DNA of 64,000 bases, from assembly GCA_963753955.1 (NCBI GenBank), contig CAVWEM010000004.1:248001-312000 (forward strand), read 5' to 3'. Positions within the stretch are counted from its first letter, which is position 1. Each line of letters starts with the position of its first letter. Below the pieces are notes generated by a model. It worked only from the letters and a program-made list of their open reading frames with translations. It made no database searches and was not told the origin of the DNA. The DNA is from Methylumidiphilus sp963753955. GTDB taxonomy: Bacteria; Pseudomonadota; Gammaproteobacteria; Methylococcales; Methylococcaceae. The translations under genes were made by a program, and so were the position numbers. Positions 1 to 7,667 of the stretch are shown here, piece by piece.

Positions 1-85
1 TTTCCTTGCGATATTTATGGATGAAATAACCGGCGGCAAGACCGAGACTGAAGGTGATGACGGGATGTCTGGCAAGTAGGCTCAT
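1..85 (-). CDS. Small membrane protein, N-terminal part only
   Basis: The window edge cuts this gene after 28 codons. The visible N-terminus begins MSLLARHPVITF and continues as one hydrophobic segment (about residues 8-22) followed by a basic stretch HKYRK, which looks like a single-pass inner-membrane protein with positive charges after the membrane segment. No good Shine-Dalgarno is visible. It lies downstream of another small membrane protein on the same strand and may be co-transcribed with it. The function is unknown to me. Confidence 0.4.
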   Translation of the reverse strand, partial: MSLLARHPVITFSLGLAAGYFIHKYRKE

Positions 86-155
86 GATGGCTACGCTCGT
101 GTTGGTGGTTTTGGCTTGATTTTACCACAACCCACTGGATCGAAGCGCTGCCCGG

Positions 156-398
156 TCAATGGCAACTGAAGCAGGCCGGGCCGGCTTCTTCACCGCCGCC
201 TGACGACTTGCCGATTGCCCGGTGGGAAGCCTTCATCAGGGCGATGCGCAGTGCGCCGGTCAGGCTTGGCCCCATGCCCAGTTGAGCTGCCAGGGCGGGA
301 ACCAAAATCAGGGAGGCGAATGCCAGCCCCGTGCCTAGCAATAAAGCGCCAGTCATATCGATGTTTGCGCTGACCCGAACCGCCTGTTGAGTGCTCAT
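156..398 (-). CDS. Small membrane protein, unknown function
   Basis: An 80-residue protein starting MSTQQAVRVS. A longer reading frame begins 22 codons upstream, but the ATG at 398 gives the natural N-terminus before the hydrophobic region. Residues 17-45 form a long hydrophobic stretch. The tail is Gly/Ser-rich and ends in CFSCH, formally a CxxCH haem-binding pattern, although there is no secretion signal and I would not call it a cytochrome. I do not recognise the family. It is on the same strand as the partial gene at 1-85. Confidence 0.45.
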   Translation of the reverse strand: MSTQQAVRVSANIDMTGALLLGTGLAFASLILVPALAAQLGMGPSLTGALRIALMKASHRAIGKSSGGGEEAGPACFSCH

Positions 399-812
399 GT
401 GTGCCCCGTGATTGCAAGATTTGGAAAGGATAACCGTAAGCCTGGAATGGCCTTGCCCTCTCAATACAATCTCTGTGCCAACATCTTATCCACTTGATTT
501 AACTGACTTATTATACTTACATCGAAGCCTAAGGCATTGCTTTGCATGTGGGATTTGACGCACTTGCCAGGGGAAATCACGCAATCGAGGAACGAGGCGC
601 GGAGACGGGGGGCTGAATCGGCTAACCGGCGACGGGCGAGGCATGGATCACAGAGGCGCAGGATTCACGATGCTTAAAACCGAGGGATACTTGAATTTTG
701 TCAACGATTAACCGCCGAGTTCCCACCCAGGTTGGCGAGCGAGATCCCGGCAGTCATGGCGCAGCAGGTCGGATCGGCACCGGAAAAGCCGTTAACTGTC
801 CATAATAGACGG
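399..812. other. Gap with no convincing gene
   Basis: This stretch holds only short overlapping reading frames without recognisable sequence or ribosome-binding sites. I see no clear repeat, RNA gene or terminator in it. Confidence 0.4.
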
Positions 813-992
813 TTAGGCTGCATTTTTAATTTCCGCATCTGGCTTTTCTGCGTTGCGAGAAAGGATTCTTTCGTGGTGTCTTTCTTGAAGTTTGCGGTAA
901 TGTTCCACCAATTTCCGAACATCATGATTGACGGATTCTGAGATTTGGTGCCGCACTTCACGAATAGCATCAATTGTAGGATCGAGTTTCAC
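813..992 (-). CDS. Small helical protein, unknown function (GTG start)
   Basis: A 59-codon gene starting with GTG at 992, preceded by GGAGAAG about 4 bases upstream. The protein begins VKLDPTIDAIREVRHQISES and is charged and entirely helical in appearance, ending in EIKNAA. Similar short proteins of the 'KLDP-ID-IR-VR' type are common in bacterial genomes beside toxin-antitoxin or mobile genes, but I see no toxin partner here. The strong Shine-Dalgarno and clean frame support it as real. A longer antisense frame in this region is a shadow. Confidence 0.5.
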   Translation of the reverse strand: MKLDPTIDAIREVRHQISESVNHDVRKLVEHYRKLQERHHERILSRNAEKPDAEIKNAA

Positions 993-1479
993 GTTACTTC
1001 TCCAATTAACTCAAGCGGTGTCACGAGGGCCGGGACATATAATCCAAGCAATGTGTTTATCCGACGGATATGACCGAATTTATTAGCGTTAGCCGATGGC
1101 GACAGTTCCAAGTTAGCAGAAAATCACATTTGTGGAACGATGCAATAGCCAGATGGAGCGCATCTCCCACAGGGTCATTTGGCATTCGGTATTGAGGTCT
1201 CGATATAAACGCTCGATTTCATTTTGTTATCTTAGTTACGGACGATTCGATGTAACCGATGTGGGCATGGTCAAATTCGCTGTTTTTGTATAATTCGTGG
1301 TGGAATTGTCGGGCAACGATAGAGCCGTTTGCCCACTAGGCCATCCCGATTGTAGATTAGGCTCCCCGCCCCCCGCATTCGCCTTCGAGTTCGGACGGTA
1401 TGCGTAGGCCCCCGCTTCGCCGGGCGAGCCTCGATGCACCCATGCGTTTGTTTCGCAAACAATTTTGTAGGAGAAAGCC
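993..1479. other. Gap upstream of IS110-type transposase remnant
   Basis: AT-richer sequence up to about 1350, then GC-rich sequence leading into the transposase remnant. It probably includes the unresolved left end of the IS110-family element, which has no terminal inverted repeats to mark it. No gene is supported. Confidence 0.35.
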
Positions 1480-2444
1480 ATGTCCGCCATCCTGTCCATC
1501 ATCGCCGTCGGCGTGGACATCGCCAAGGCCCATTTCGACGCCGCCCGCCTCGCCGACGGCAAGTACCGCCACAAGAAATTCGACAACACCCCCGCAGGCT
1601 TCGCCCTGTTCGCCGAATGGCTCGCGGGCTTCGGCGACGAGGCCCCGCACGTCTGCCTGGAGGCCACCGGCGCCTACAGCCTCCCGCTCGCCGAATACCT
1701 GGCCGGGCGGGGCTTCCTCGTCAGCGTCGTCAACCCGGCGAAGGTCGCCGCCTTCGGCAAGAGCGGGTTGAGCCGGGCCAAGACCGACAAGGCCGACGCC
1801 AAGCTGATCGCCCGCTTTTGCCTGGCGATGCGCCCGGCCCCCTGGACACCGCCGCCGGCCGAAATCCACGACCTGCAAATCCTACCGCGCCGAGCCGTTG
1901 CAGAAAATGGCGCGGATGGAGCAGAACCGCGAGGCACCGCCGACCCCGCCGTCGCCGGCTCGATCCGCGCCGTGCTCGCCACCCTGGAAAAGGAGATCGA
2001 GAACACCCAGGAAAGAATCCGCCGCCACGTCGGCGGCCACCCCGGCCTCAAAAGCCGCAGCGACCTGCCCGATCCATCCCCGGCGTCGGCGCGGCCACCG
2101 CCGCCTGGCTGCTGACCCTCCTCAGCGAGCACTACGGCTTCGCCGATGCCAAGCAGGCCGCCGCCCAGGCCGGCCTCGCCGCCGTGATCCGCCAGTCCGG
2201 CAAGTGGGCCGGCAAGACCCGCATTGCCAAGACCGGCGACCCGCTGCTGCGCAAGGCCCTGAACATGCCCATGATGTCCGCCTGGCAGCACAACCCGGCC
2301 ATCCGCCCCTTCTGCGAGCGCCTCAAGGCCAGGGGCAAGAGCGGCAAGGCCATCCTCTGCGCCGCCATGCGCAAAATCATCCACATCGCCTTCGCCATCC
2401 TCAAGTCCGGCAAGCCCTTCGACCCAAAATTCGGGCTTGCATGA
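1480..2444 (+). pseudogene. IS110-family transposase, frameshifted
   Basis: The N-terminal DEDD domain is clear: GVDIAK near residue 11, LEATGAYS near residue 59, then DKADAKLIARF. The C-terminal helix-hairpin-helix part (SIPGVGAATAAWLL) is also clear. The parts lie in three reading frames: frame one to about 1880, a short piece in a second frame near 1900-1932, frame one again to about 2070, then the third frame to the stop at 2444. At least three indels are needed, so no complete transposase is made from this sequence. IS110 elements move by a DEDD/Ser recombinase-like mechanism and usually lack terminal inverted repeats; I could not fix the element ends. Confidence 0.8.
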
Positions 2445-2483
2445 GGGGCGGCAAGACGGTATCTACCGGGCTGCCCAGCTTCG

Positions 2484-2558
2484 GGATGCGGTGAGCGAAA
2501 GCGAACCGCTTCAATCGCGTAAGACGCGAACGGTGCGGTTCGTTCCTCACCGCACCCT
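2484..2558. repeat. Palindromic element, copy 1 of 2
   Basis: About 75 bp beginning GGATGCGGTGAG and ending TCACCGCACCCT, able to fold into a long imperfect hairpin (GGTGAG...CGAACCGC against GCGGTTCG...CTCACC). A second copy lies at 34708-34779 within a broken ATPase gene. This copy lies just 3' of the IS110 remnant. Confidence 0.65.
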
Positions 2559-2612
2559 AAGATATTGCCCAATTACCGCGCCTTACCGCGTTAAAAATCC
2601 CCTCTGAATCAA

Positions 2613-2747
2613 GTAGGCCGGAATAAGCCGGTTCGAGCGTGAGCGAGAAGCGGCGTTTCCGGCGCACACCGGAATTGCCTGAAACGCCCGCCTTTAAGTC
2701 CTTGGACTTGATCAAACAACGAAATGGGCAGGCTTATTCCGGCCTAC
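2613..2747. repeat. Paired REP-like palindromes (BIME-like)
   Basis: Two head-to-head units open with the same 17 bp, GTAGGCCGGAATAAGCC at 2613-2629 and its exact reverse complement at 2731-2747. Each unit begins with GTAG, the tetranucleotide that marks REP sequences served by RAYT transposases. The left unit continues into a hairpin closed by CGGCGTTTCCGGC. A half unit (TAGGCCGGAATAAGG) remains at 7643-7657 next to another IS. A RAYT gene remnant lies 3 kb away. Confidence 0.65.
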
Positions 2748-2805
2748 CTGGCTGTACAACTCCAACAGAGGATTTTTCATGGCTCTCTCCTCACATGAAC
2801 CCAAT

Positions 2806-3628
2806 GGTGGTGGGTTTAATTGATTTATTGAGATTGAAAGCAGTATCTATTTATAAACAACCCTATCACCGTGTCGTGAAGTGCTTCCAATTTTGAAAAG
2901 CAGATCGTTTTGCGCGTCAATCGCTTGATCCGGGTTCGCAACAAAAGGTTTTTGTTTTCTATTTTTTGAGCATGCTGCTTGCCAATGACGTGCTTGTCTT
3001 TAGGGATGAGTGCGGAATAGCTGCCCCAATCGTCTGTGTAATAGGTCCGGATATTGAATGCCTTCAAATTTGAGATCAATTGCTCGCACACCGCATCTTG
3101 GCGCCGCCCGAAAACGAACGACAGGACACAGCCTGTCACGGCATCGATGGCATACCGGAGCCAGCGTTGGTTCTTTTTGTCGCCGACGTAGCTCCATGGC
3201 TCGTCTGCCTGAACATCCATTGGAGAATCAAGGGGATGCCTGATTTCGACGGCGATCTCACGCGTACCGATGTAAGGGTTCACGGCGACCACTTCAGCGG
3301 AGCTTTTTTTTAGCGTGGAAATGAAGGTGTGTTTGCCGATACCCAGAATGCGCGAAGCATCCCGGATGCCGCCGCCGTTCATGGCAATGTCCACAATCTG
3401 GTCTTTGACGCCAGGCTCGTAGGCCCGGTACACGCAGTCGGTCTTGAATATTCGCCCGCACTCCTTGCAGCGAAACCGGGAACGACCGCTTTGGGTGCCG
3501 TAACGGACAACCTCGGAACTGTTGCAATACTTGCACAAAACAATTTGATACGCCATTGGAATGGTTGCCTAAGAAACTTGAAAATTTTATGCTCTACCAT
3601 ACTTAATAAATCAATTAAACCCACCTCC
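2806..3628 (-). mobile_element. IS1-family insertion sequence, copy A (intact, with target duplication)
   Basis: An 823 bp element bounded by inverted repeats of about 24 bp that differ at one base: GGTGGTGGGTTTAATTGA at 2806 and the reverse complement of GGAGGTGGGTTTAATTGA ending at 3628. The 8 bp AACCCAAT lies directly outside both ends (2798-2805 and 3629-3636), a perfect target-site duplication showing a clean insertion. Copy B at 6021-6842 is inverted and nearly identical, which suggests recent movement. Confidence 0.9.
2825..3556 (-). CDS. IS1-family transposase, single fused reading frame
   Basis: The 243-residue protein joins InsA and InsB in one frame. Residues 8-36 carry the InsA zinc ribbon (CKYC...CKEC), followed by a helix-turn-helix (GGIRDASRILGIGKHT). 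The InsB catalytic domain follows, with candidate acidic residues in QADEPW, YYTDDW and KIENKN. IS1 elements normally encode two frames joined by -1 slippage on an A-run. Here the run (reverse strand of 3304-3311) has eight A residues, which puts both parts in phase; copy B has seven. This copy would therefore make full transposase without frameshifting, if the extra base is real. Confidence 0.9.
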   Translation of the reverse strand: MAYQIVLCKYCNSSEVVRYGTQSGRSRFRCKECGRIFKTDCVYRAYEPGVKDQIVDIAMNGGGIRDASRILGIGKHTFISTLKKSSAEVVAVNPYIGTREIAVEIRHPLDSPMDVQADEPWSYVGDKKNQRWLRYAIDAVTGCVLSFVFGRRQDAVCEQLISNLKAFNIRTYYTDDWGSYSALIPKDKHVIGKQHAQKIENKNLLLRTRIKRLTRKTICFSKLEALHDTVIGLFINRYCFQSQ

Positions 3629-3849
3629 AACCCAATCAACACAGGCCATTCTATGCCTGTATCAGCCACCGTGCGTAACATCAGTTATGGAAATTGAGCC
3701 GCGACAAGCCTTGCACCACAGTCGCCGCGTCTTTAGTGACCATGCCAGCGCAGCGGATGCCCGTTGTGGCCGAGTACGTCAACCGCAAATATTGCCGCCA
3801 GAATTTATATGGGTGCGATATTCAGCATCCGTTAAGGTGCGCGGTGCGG

Positions 3850-5554
3850 GCGAGACTGTGAAAGAATCCACCCTGTCTCTTCGAGATTTTGGCATAATAT
3901 TGGCGATTATCCTATTGAATAAAAAGGGCAAATGATGCCGAGAACCTACAAGGCGGGACAGCACCGCGGGCAGGGGATGCTGCTGCCCCCCAGCATCGAC
4001 GACTACGTTGCTGAAGGCAACCCCGTCAGGGCCATCGGCGCCTATGTCGAAAGCCTGGACCTTGCCGCGCTCGGTTTCCAAAACACCCGGTCCGGCCCCC
4101 GCGCCGGGCAGCCGCCGTTCCCCCCGGCGGCGCTGCTCAAGCTCTACCTGTACGGCTACCTCAACCGCATCCACTCCAGCCGCCGCCTGGAGCGCGAGGC
4201 GGTGCGCAACCTCGAGGCCATCTGGCTGGCCCAGGGCCTGCGCCCTGGCTACAAGGCCCTCGCCAACTTCCGCAAGGACAACAGCCAGGCCCTCAAGGCC
4301 GCCAACAAGGACTTCAGCCTGCTGTGCAAGGACTTGGCGCTGCTCGGCGGCGACGAGGTGGCCGTCGACGGCAGCTTCTTCAAGGCCGACGCCAGCAGCG
4401 ACGGCATTTTCACCGCCAAAAAGCTCGACGACCAGCTGGCGGCCCTGGAGAAAAAGATCGACGCCTACCAGCGCCAGCTCGCCGAGCAGGACGCCCAAGA
4501 CGACCAAGCAGGCCTGGGCAGCCTGGTGGAGGACGAAGGCCTGGCCGACAAAATCGCCCGGCTCAAGGAGAGGCGGGCGGAAAAGCACGCCCTGCGCGCG
4601 CGGCTTGAAAAGTCGGCGGACAGCCAGCTCTCCACGGTCGACCCCGACGCGCGGCTCCTCAGCAAAAAGGGCAAGACCACCGCCGGCTACAACGTGCAGA
4701 TCGCCGTTGACGGCAAACACAAGCTCATCGTTGCCAGCGAAGCCACCCAAGACGGCAACGACCGCCAGCAGCTCGTGCCGATGCTGGAAAAGGCCCGGGA
4801 AATCCCGCAATCCGAGCGCCTGGTCGGGCTGGCCGACACCGGCTACCACAGCGGCGAGCAGATCCAGCGGGCCGAGGAACTCGGCTTCGAGGTCTACGTG
4901 CCCGAGCCCAAGGCCATCACGGCGGCGGAAAAGGACGGACGCTTCACCCGCGAACGGTTCCGGTACGACGCAGCCGAAGACCGCCACACCTGCCCCAACG
5001 GCGAAACGCTGGAAGCCTGCGGCAAGCCCCAAGAGCGCGGCGGCAAGCTTGTCCAGGCCCACAAGTCCAAGGTCTCCGCCTGCGCCGCCTGCCCGTTGCG
5101 TGTGCAATGCCTGACGGCAAACGCCGCCTACAAAAAACTGGAGCGCTGGCAGCACGAGGCGGCCGTCGAACGGCACCGCCAGCGGATGGCCCAAGCGGGC
5201 GGGCGCATGAGAAAGCGCAGCCAGCTCGCCGAGCACCCCTTCGGCACCCTCAAGCACCGGGCGGGCATGCACCACTTCCTGATGCGCGGCCTGGAGAAAT
5301 GCCGTGGCGAGTTCAGCCTGATGGTGTTGTGCTACAACTTCACCCGGGTACTGAACCTGCTGGGGTTTGAGGCGCTGCGGGAGTATTGCGCCCGGCGCGG
5401 CGGGAACCGGGCCAAAATGATCCAATATGCCTAAAAACAAGGCGCGGGGCGGCCTGTATTGAAGGATTCCCCGGCATTTCTTGCCAATGGCGTTTTAGAA
5501 AAAAGACGGGGGCGGTTATTGGGAATATCCGGCTGAATTCTTTCACAGTCTCGC
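3850..5554 (+). mobile_element. IS1182-family insertion sequence
   Basis: A perfect 18 bp inverted repeat, GCGAGACTGTGAAAGAAT at 3850-3867 and its complement at 5537-5554, brackets one transposase gene, giving an element of about 1705 bp. I found no convincing target duplication. Its right end lies 23 bp upstream of the RAYT start codon, so the element has displaced that gene's original promoter region. The stretch between IS1 copy A and this element (3637-3849) holds no gene. Confidence 0.85.
3932..5434 (+). CDS. IS1182-family DDE transposase, intact
   Basis: A 500-residue protein, normal length for the family. The N-terminal half has the usual opening (LLPPSIDDYV, residues 18-27) and the helical DNA-binding region. 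Catalytic aspartates are likely those in EVAVDGSF (about residue 146) and LADTGYHS (about 302), and the glutamate that in EHPFGTLKHRAG (about 432). A cysteine cluster (CAACPLRVQC) precedes the last block. A central coiled-coil-like Lys/Glu/Ala-rich insert occupies about residues 165-230. The start at 3932 follows AAAAAGGG. A 553-codon frame on the opposite strand is a GC-bias shadow. Confidence 0.92.
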   Translation: MMPRTYKAGQHRGQGMLLPPSIDDYVAEGNPVRAIGAYVESLDLAALGFQNTRSGPRAGQPPFPPAALLKLYLYGYLNRIHSSRRLEREAVRNLEAIWLAQGLRPGYKALANFRKDNSQALKAANKDFSLLCKDLALLGGDEVAVDGSFFKADASSDGIFTAKKLDDQLAALEKKIDAYQRQLAEQDAQDDQAGLGSLVEDEGLADKIARLKERRAEKHALRARLEKSADSQLSTVDPDARLLSKKGKTTAGYNVQIAVDGKHKLIVASEATQDGNDRQQLVPMLEKAREIPQSERLVGLADTGYHSGEQIQRAEELGFEVYVPEPKAITAAEKDGRFTRERFRYDAAEDRHTCPNGETLEACGKPQERGGKLVQAHKSKVSACAACPLRVQCLTANAAYKKLERWQHEAAVERHRQRMAQAGGRMRKRSQLAEHPFGTLKHRAGMHHFLMRGLEKCRGEFSLMVLCYNFTRVLNLLGFEALREYCARRGGNRAKMIQYA

Positions 5555-5577
5555 ACCCTACATTTGGGGTATCACCC

Positions 5578-6020
5578 ATGTCCAATTACCGGCGGGTTTA
5601 TGTTCCTGGCGGGTCGTATTTCTTCACCGTGGTTACGGAACGGCGGGCGCGGATATTGGGCAACGATCTGGCGCGGGATTTGTTGCGGGCGGCGTTCCGG
5701 GATTGTTTTGAACGCTGGCCCGCTGTCCGGGTGGATACGATGGTCATGCTGCGCGACCATTTACATGCGATATGGACTTTGCCGCCCGGCGATTGCGGCT
5801 ATTCCAAACGCTGGGGTGCCATCAAAAAACATTTCACGCAATCCTGGCTGGCCTTGGGCGGCGCGGAAAAACCCCGCTCGGATTCGCGCATCCGCCGCCG
5901 TCGGCGGGGGGTCTGGCAATCGCGCTTCATCGAACACACCCTGCGCGACGAATGGGATTATGGTCGGCATTTCGATTATATCCACTATAGATACCAGAAT
6001 TATTTAAGATACATTAAAAC
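5578..6020 (+). pseudogene. REP-associated tyrosine transposase (RAYT), 3' end lost
   Basis: The protein begins MSNYRRVYVPGGSYFFTVVT, the classic RAYT N-terminus, and carries the HUH-type metal motif (RDHLHAIW, about residues 60-67) and the tyrosine region HFDYIHY. Family members continue with a NPVKHG-type stretch and about 30 further residues. Here the sequence diverges after about 5990 into unrelated AT-rich DNA and then runs into IS1 copy B, where the open frame continues meaninglessly to 6270. RAYTs mobilise REP palindromes; REP-like units occur nearby (2613-2747, 7643) and throughout the window. The IS1182 element has replaced its upstream region. Truncated and probably non-functional. 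Confidence 0.8.
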
Positions 6021-6842
6021 GGAGGTGGGTTTAATTGATTTATTAAGTATGGTAGAGCATAAAATTTTCAAGCTTCTTAGGCAACCATTCCAATGGCGTA
6101 TCAAATTGTTTTGTGCAAGTATTGCAACAGTTCCGAGGTTGTCCGTTACGGCACCCAAAGCGGTCGTTCCCGGTTTCGCTGCAAGGAGTGCGGGCGAATA
6201 TTCAAGACCGACTGCGTGTACCGGGCCTACGAGCCTGGCGTCAAAGACCAGATTGTGGACATTGCCATGAACGGCGGCGGCATCCGGGATGCTTCGCGCA
6301 TTCTGGGTATCGGCAAACACACCGTCATTTCCACGCTAAAAAAAGCTCCGCTGAAGTGGTCGCCGTGAACCCTTACATCGGTACGCGTGAGATCGCCGTC
6401 GAAATCAGGCATCCCCTTGATTCTCCAATGGATGTTCAGGCAGACGAGCCATGGAGCTACGTCGGCGACAAAAAGAACCAACGCTGGCTCCGGTATGCCA
6501 TCGATGCCGTGACAGGCTGTGTCCTGTCGTTCGTTTTCGGGCGGCGCCAAGATGCGGTGTGCGAGCAATTGATCTCAAATTTGAAGGCATTCAATATCCG
6601 GACCTATTACACAGACGATTGGGGCAGCTATTCCGCACTCATCCCTAAAGACAAGCACGTCATTGGCAAGCAGCATGCTCAAAAAATAGAAAACAAAAAC
6701 CTTTTGTTGCGAACCCGGATCAAGCGATTGACGCGCAAAACGATCTGCTTTTCAAAATTGGAAGCACTTCACGACACGGTGATAGGGTTGTTTATAAATA
6801 GATACTGCTTTCAATCTCAATAAATCAATTAAACCCACCACC
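6021..6842 (+). mobile_element. IS1-family insertion sequence, copy B (no target duplication)
   Basis: This element is 822 bp with the same imperfect 24 bp ends as copy A, in opposite orientation. It is one base shorter, matching the seven-A run in its transposase gene. The flanking 8-mers (ATTAAAAC and AATTTTTG) do not match, so the flanks have been rearranged since insertion, or it arose by recombination or an adjacent deletion. The deletion view fits the missing 3' end of the RAYT gene. Confidence 0.88.
6093..6823 (+). CDS. IS1-family transposase, InsA plus InsB needing a -1 frameshift
   Basis: InsA is read from 6093 to 6368 (91 residues, zinc ribbon plus helix-turn-helix). InsB lies in the -1 frame, ending at 6823. 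The two frames meet at a run of seven A residues at 6338-6344. Slippage of -1 there gives a protein nearly identical to that of copy A; the only other difference I noticed in the shared part is Val for Phe next to the run (HTVIST against HTFIST). This is the classic IS1 arrangement, in which InsA alone represses and the rare fusion is the transposase. Confidence 0.85.
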
Positions 6843-6843
6843 A

Positions 6844-6990
6844 ATTTTTGCTCAACTTGGACGTGGATCAAGCTATGGAGCTTCAACAACACATATGAGC
6901 AAGCTAGTCCCACGGATCGAAGGCGGTGGCGGCGGCGGATGCCCGATTCTGGTTTTTGGAATCACCAAAAAGCTTTATGTAGAAGACTGA
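6844..6990 (+). pseudogene. 3' remnant of a gene cut by IS1 copy B
   Basis: An open frame runs straight out of the IS boundary and stops at 6990, seven bases before the methyltransferase start. It reads FAQLGRGSSYGAS...HMSKLVPRIEGGGGGG and ends KKLYVED. The close spacing suggests it was the upstream partner of the MT-A70 gene in an operon before the insertion sequence removed its 5' part. I do not recognise the family. An internal ATG at 6895 could still start a 31-residue peptide. Confidence 0.3.
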
Positions 6991-6997
6991 GAACTAA

Positions 6998-7645
6998 ATG
7001 ACTAAATATTGCCCTGAAGCTGGCGCGGACTTGCAGCTGCGTGTCGGAAGCCAAAAATTCCGCACGGTCTTGGCTGACCCGCCTTGGCAGTTTCAAAACC
7101 GCACCGGCAAGATGGCCCCGGAACATAAGCGTCTAAACCGTTATGGCACGATGACGCTGGAGGATATTCTTGCGCTGCCGGTTTCGCAGGTGCTGGAAGA
7201 AACCGCCCATTTGTATTTGTGGGTGCCGAATGCCTTGTTGCCCGAAGGGCTGCGGGTGTTGGCGGCATGGGGATTTAGCTATAAATCCAATATCGTCTGG
7301 CACAAAATCAGAAAAGACGGCGGGCCGGACGGGCGCGGGGTGGGATTTTATTTCCGTAACACCACGGAATTGATGCTGTTTGGTGTGCGGGGCAAAGATG
7401 CCCGCACCTTGGCACCGGGCCGTAGGCAGGTGAATATCATCAAGAGCCAAAAACGGGAGCATTCCCGCAAGCCTGACGAAGCCTATGGCATAATTGAAGT
7501 CTGTTCTCCCGGCCCCTTTCTTGAGCTGTTCGCACGAGGTTCCAGGCCAGGATGGATGACGTGGGGTAACCAAGCGGACGAATATGTCCCGGATTGGCCG
7601 ACTTATGGCAATCATTCACAAGCAGAAGTTCTGCAGGCCGGATAG
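6998..7645 (+). CDS. MT-A70 family adenine N6-methyltransferase
   Basis: A 215-residue protein with the catalytic DPPW motif at residues 27-30 (VLADPPWQF) and the family blocks HLYLWVPNALL, GFSYKSNIVWHK, RNTTELMLFGVRG and the SAM-pocket ending ELFARGSRPGWMTWGN. Bacterial MT-A70 enzymes methylate adenine in DNA and are often carried by phages, plasmids and integrative elements. There is no restriction endonuclease beside it, so it is an orphan methylase. It sits between IS1 copy B and another IS, with a gene fragment just upstream, consistent with a remnant of a larger mobile element. It appears intact. Confidence 0.88.
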   Translation: MTKYCPEAGADLQLRVGSQKFRTVLADPPWQFQNRTGKMAPEHKRLNRYGTMTLEDILALPVSQVLEETAHLYLWVPNALLPEGLRVLAAWGFSYKSNIVWHKIRKDGGPDGRGVGFYFRNTTELMLFGVRGKDARTLAPGRRQVNIIKSQKREHSRKPDEAYGIIEVCSPGPFLELFARGSRPGWMTWGNQADEYVPDWPTYGNHSQAEVLQAG

Positions 7646-7667
7646 GCCGGAATAAGGTCTTATGATT

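Noticed and set aside
3779..5440. 553-codon open frame on the minus strand
   Set aside because: It lies exactly antisense to the intact IS1182 transposase and has the Leu/Gly/Ala/Val-rich look of a GC-driven shadow frame.
5578..6270. RAYT gene extending to 6270
   Set aside because: The last 80 codons are read out of frame through IS1 copy B and do not resemble RAYT C-termini.
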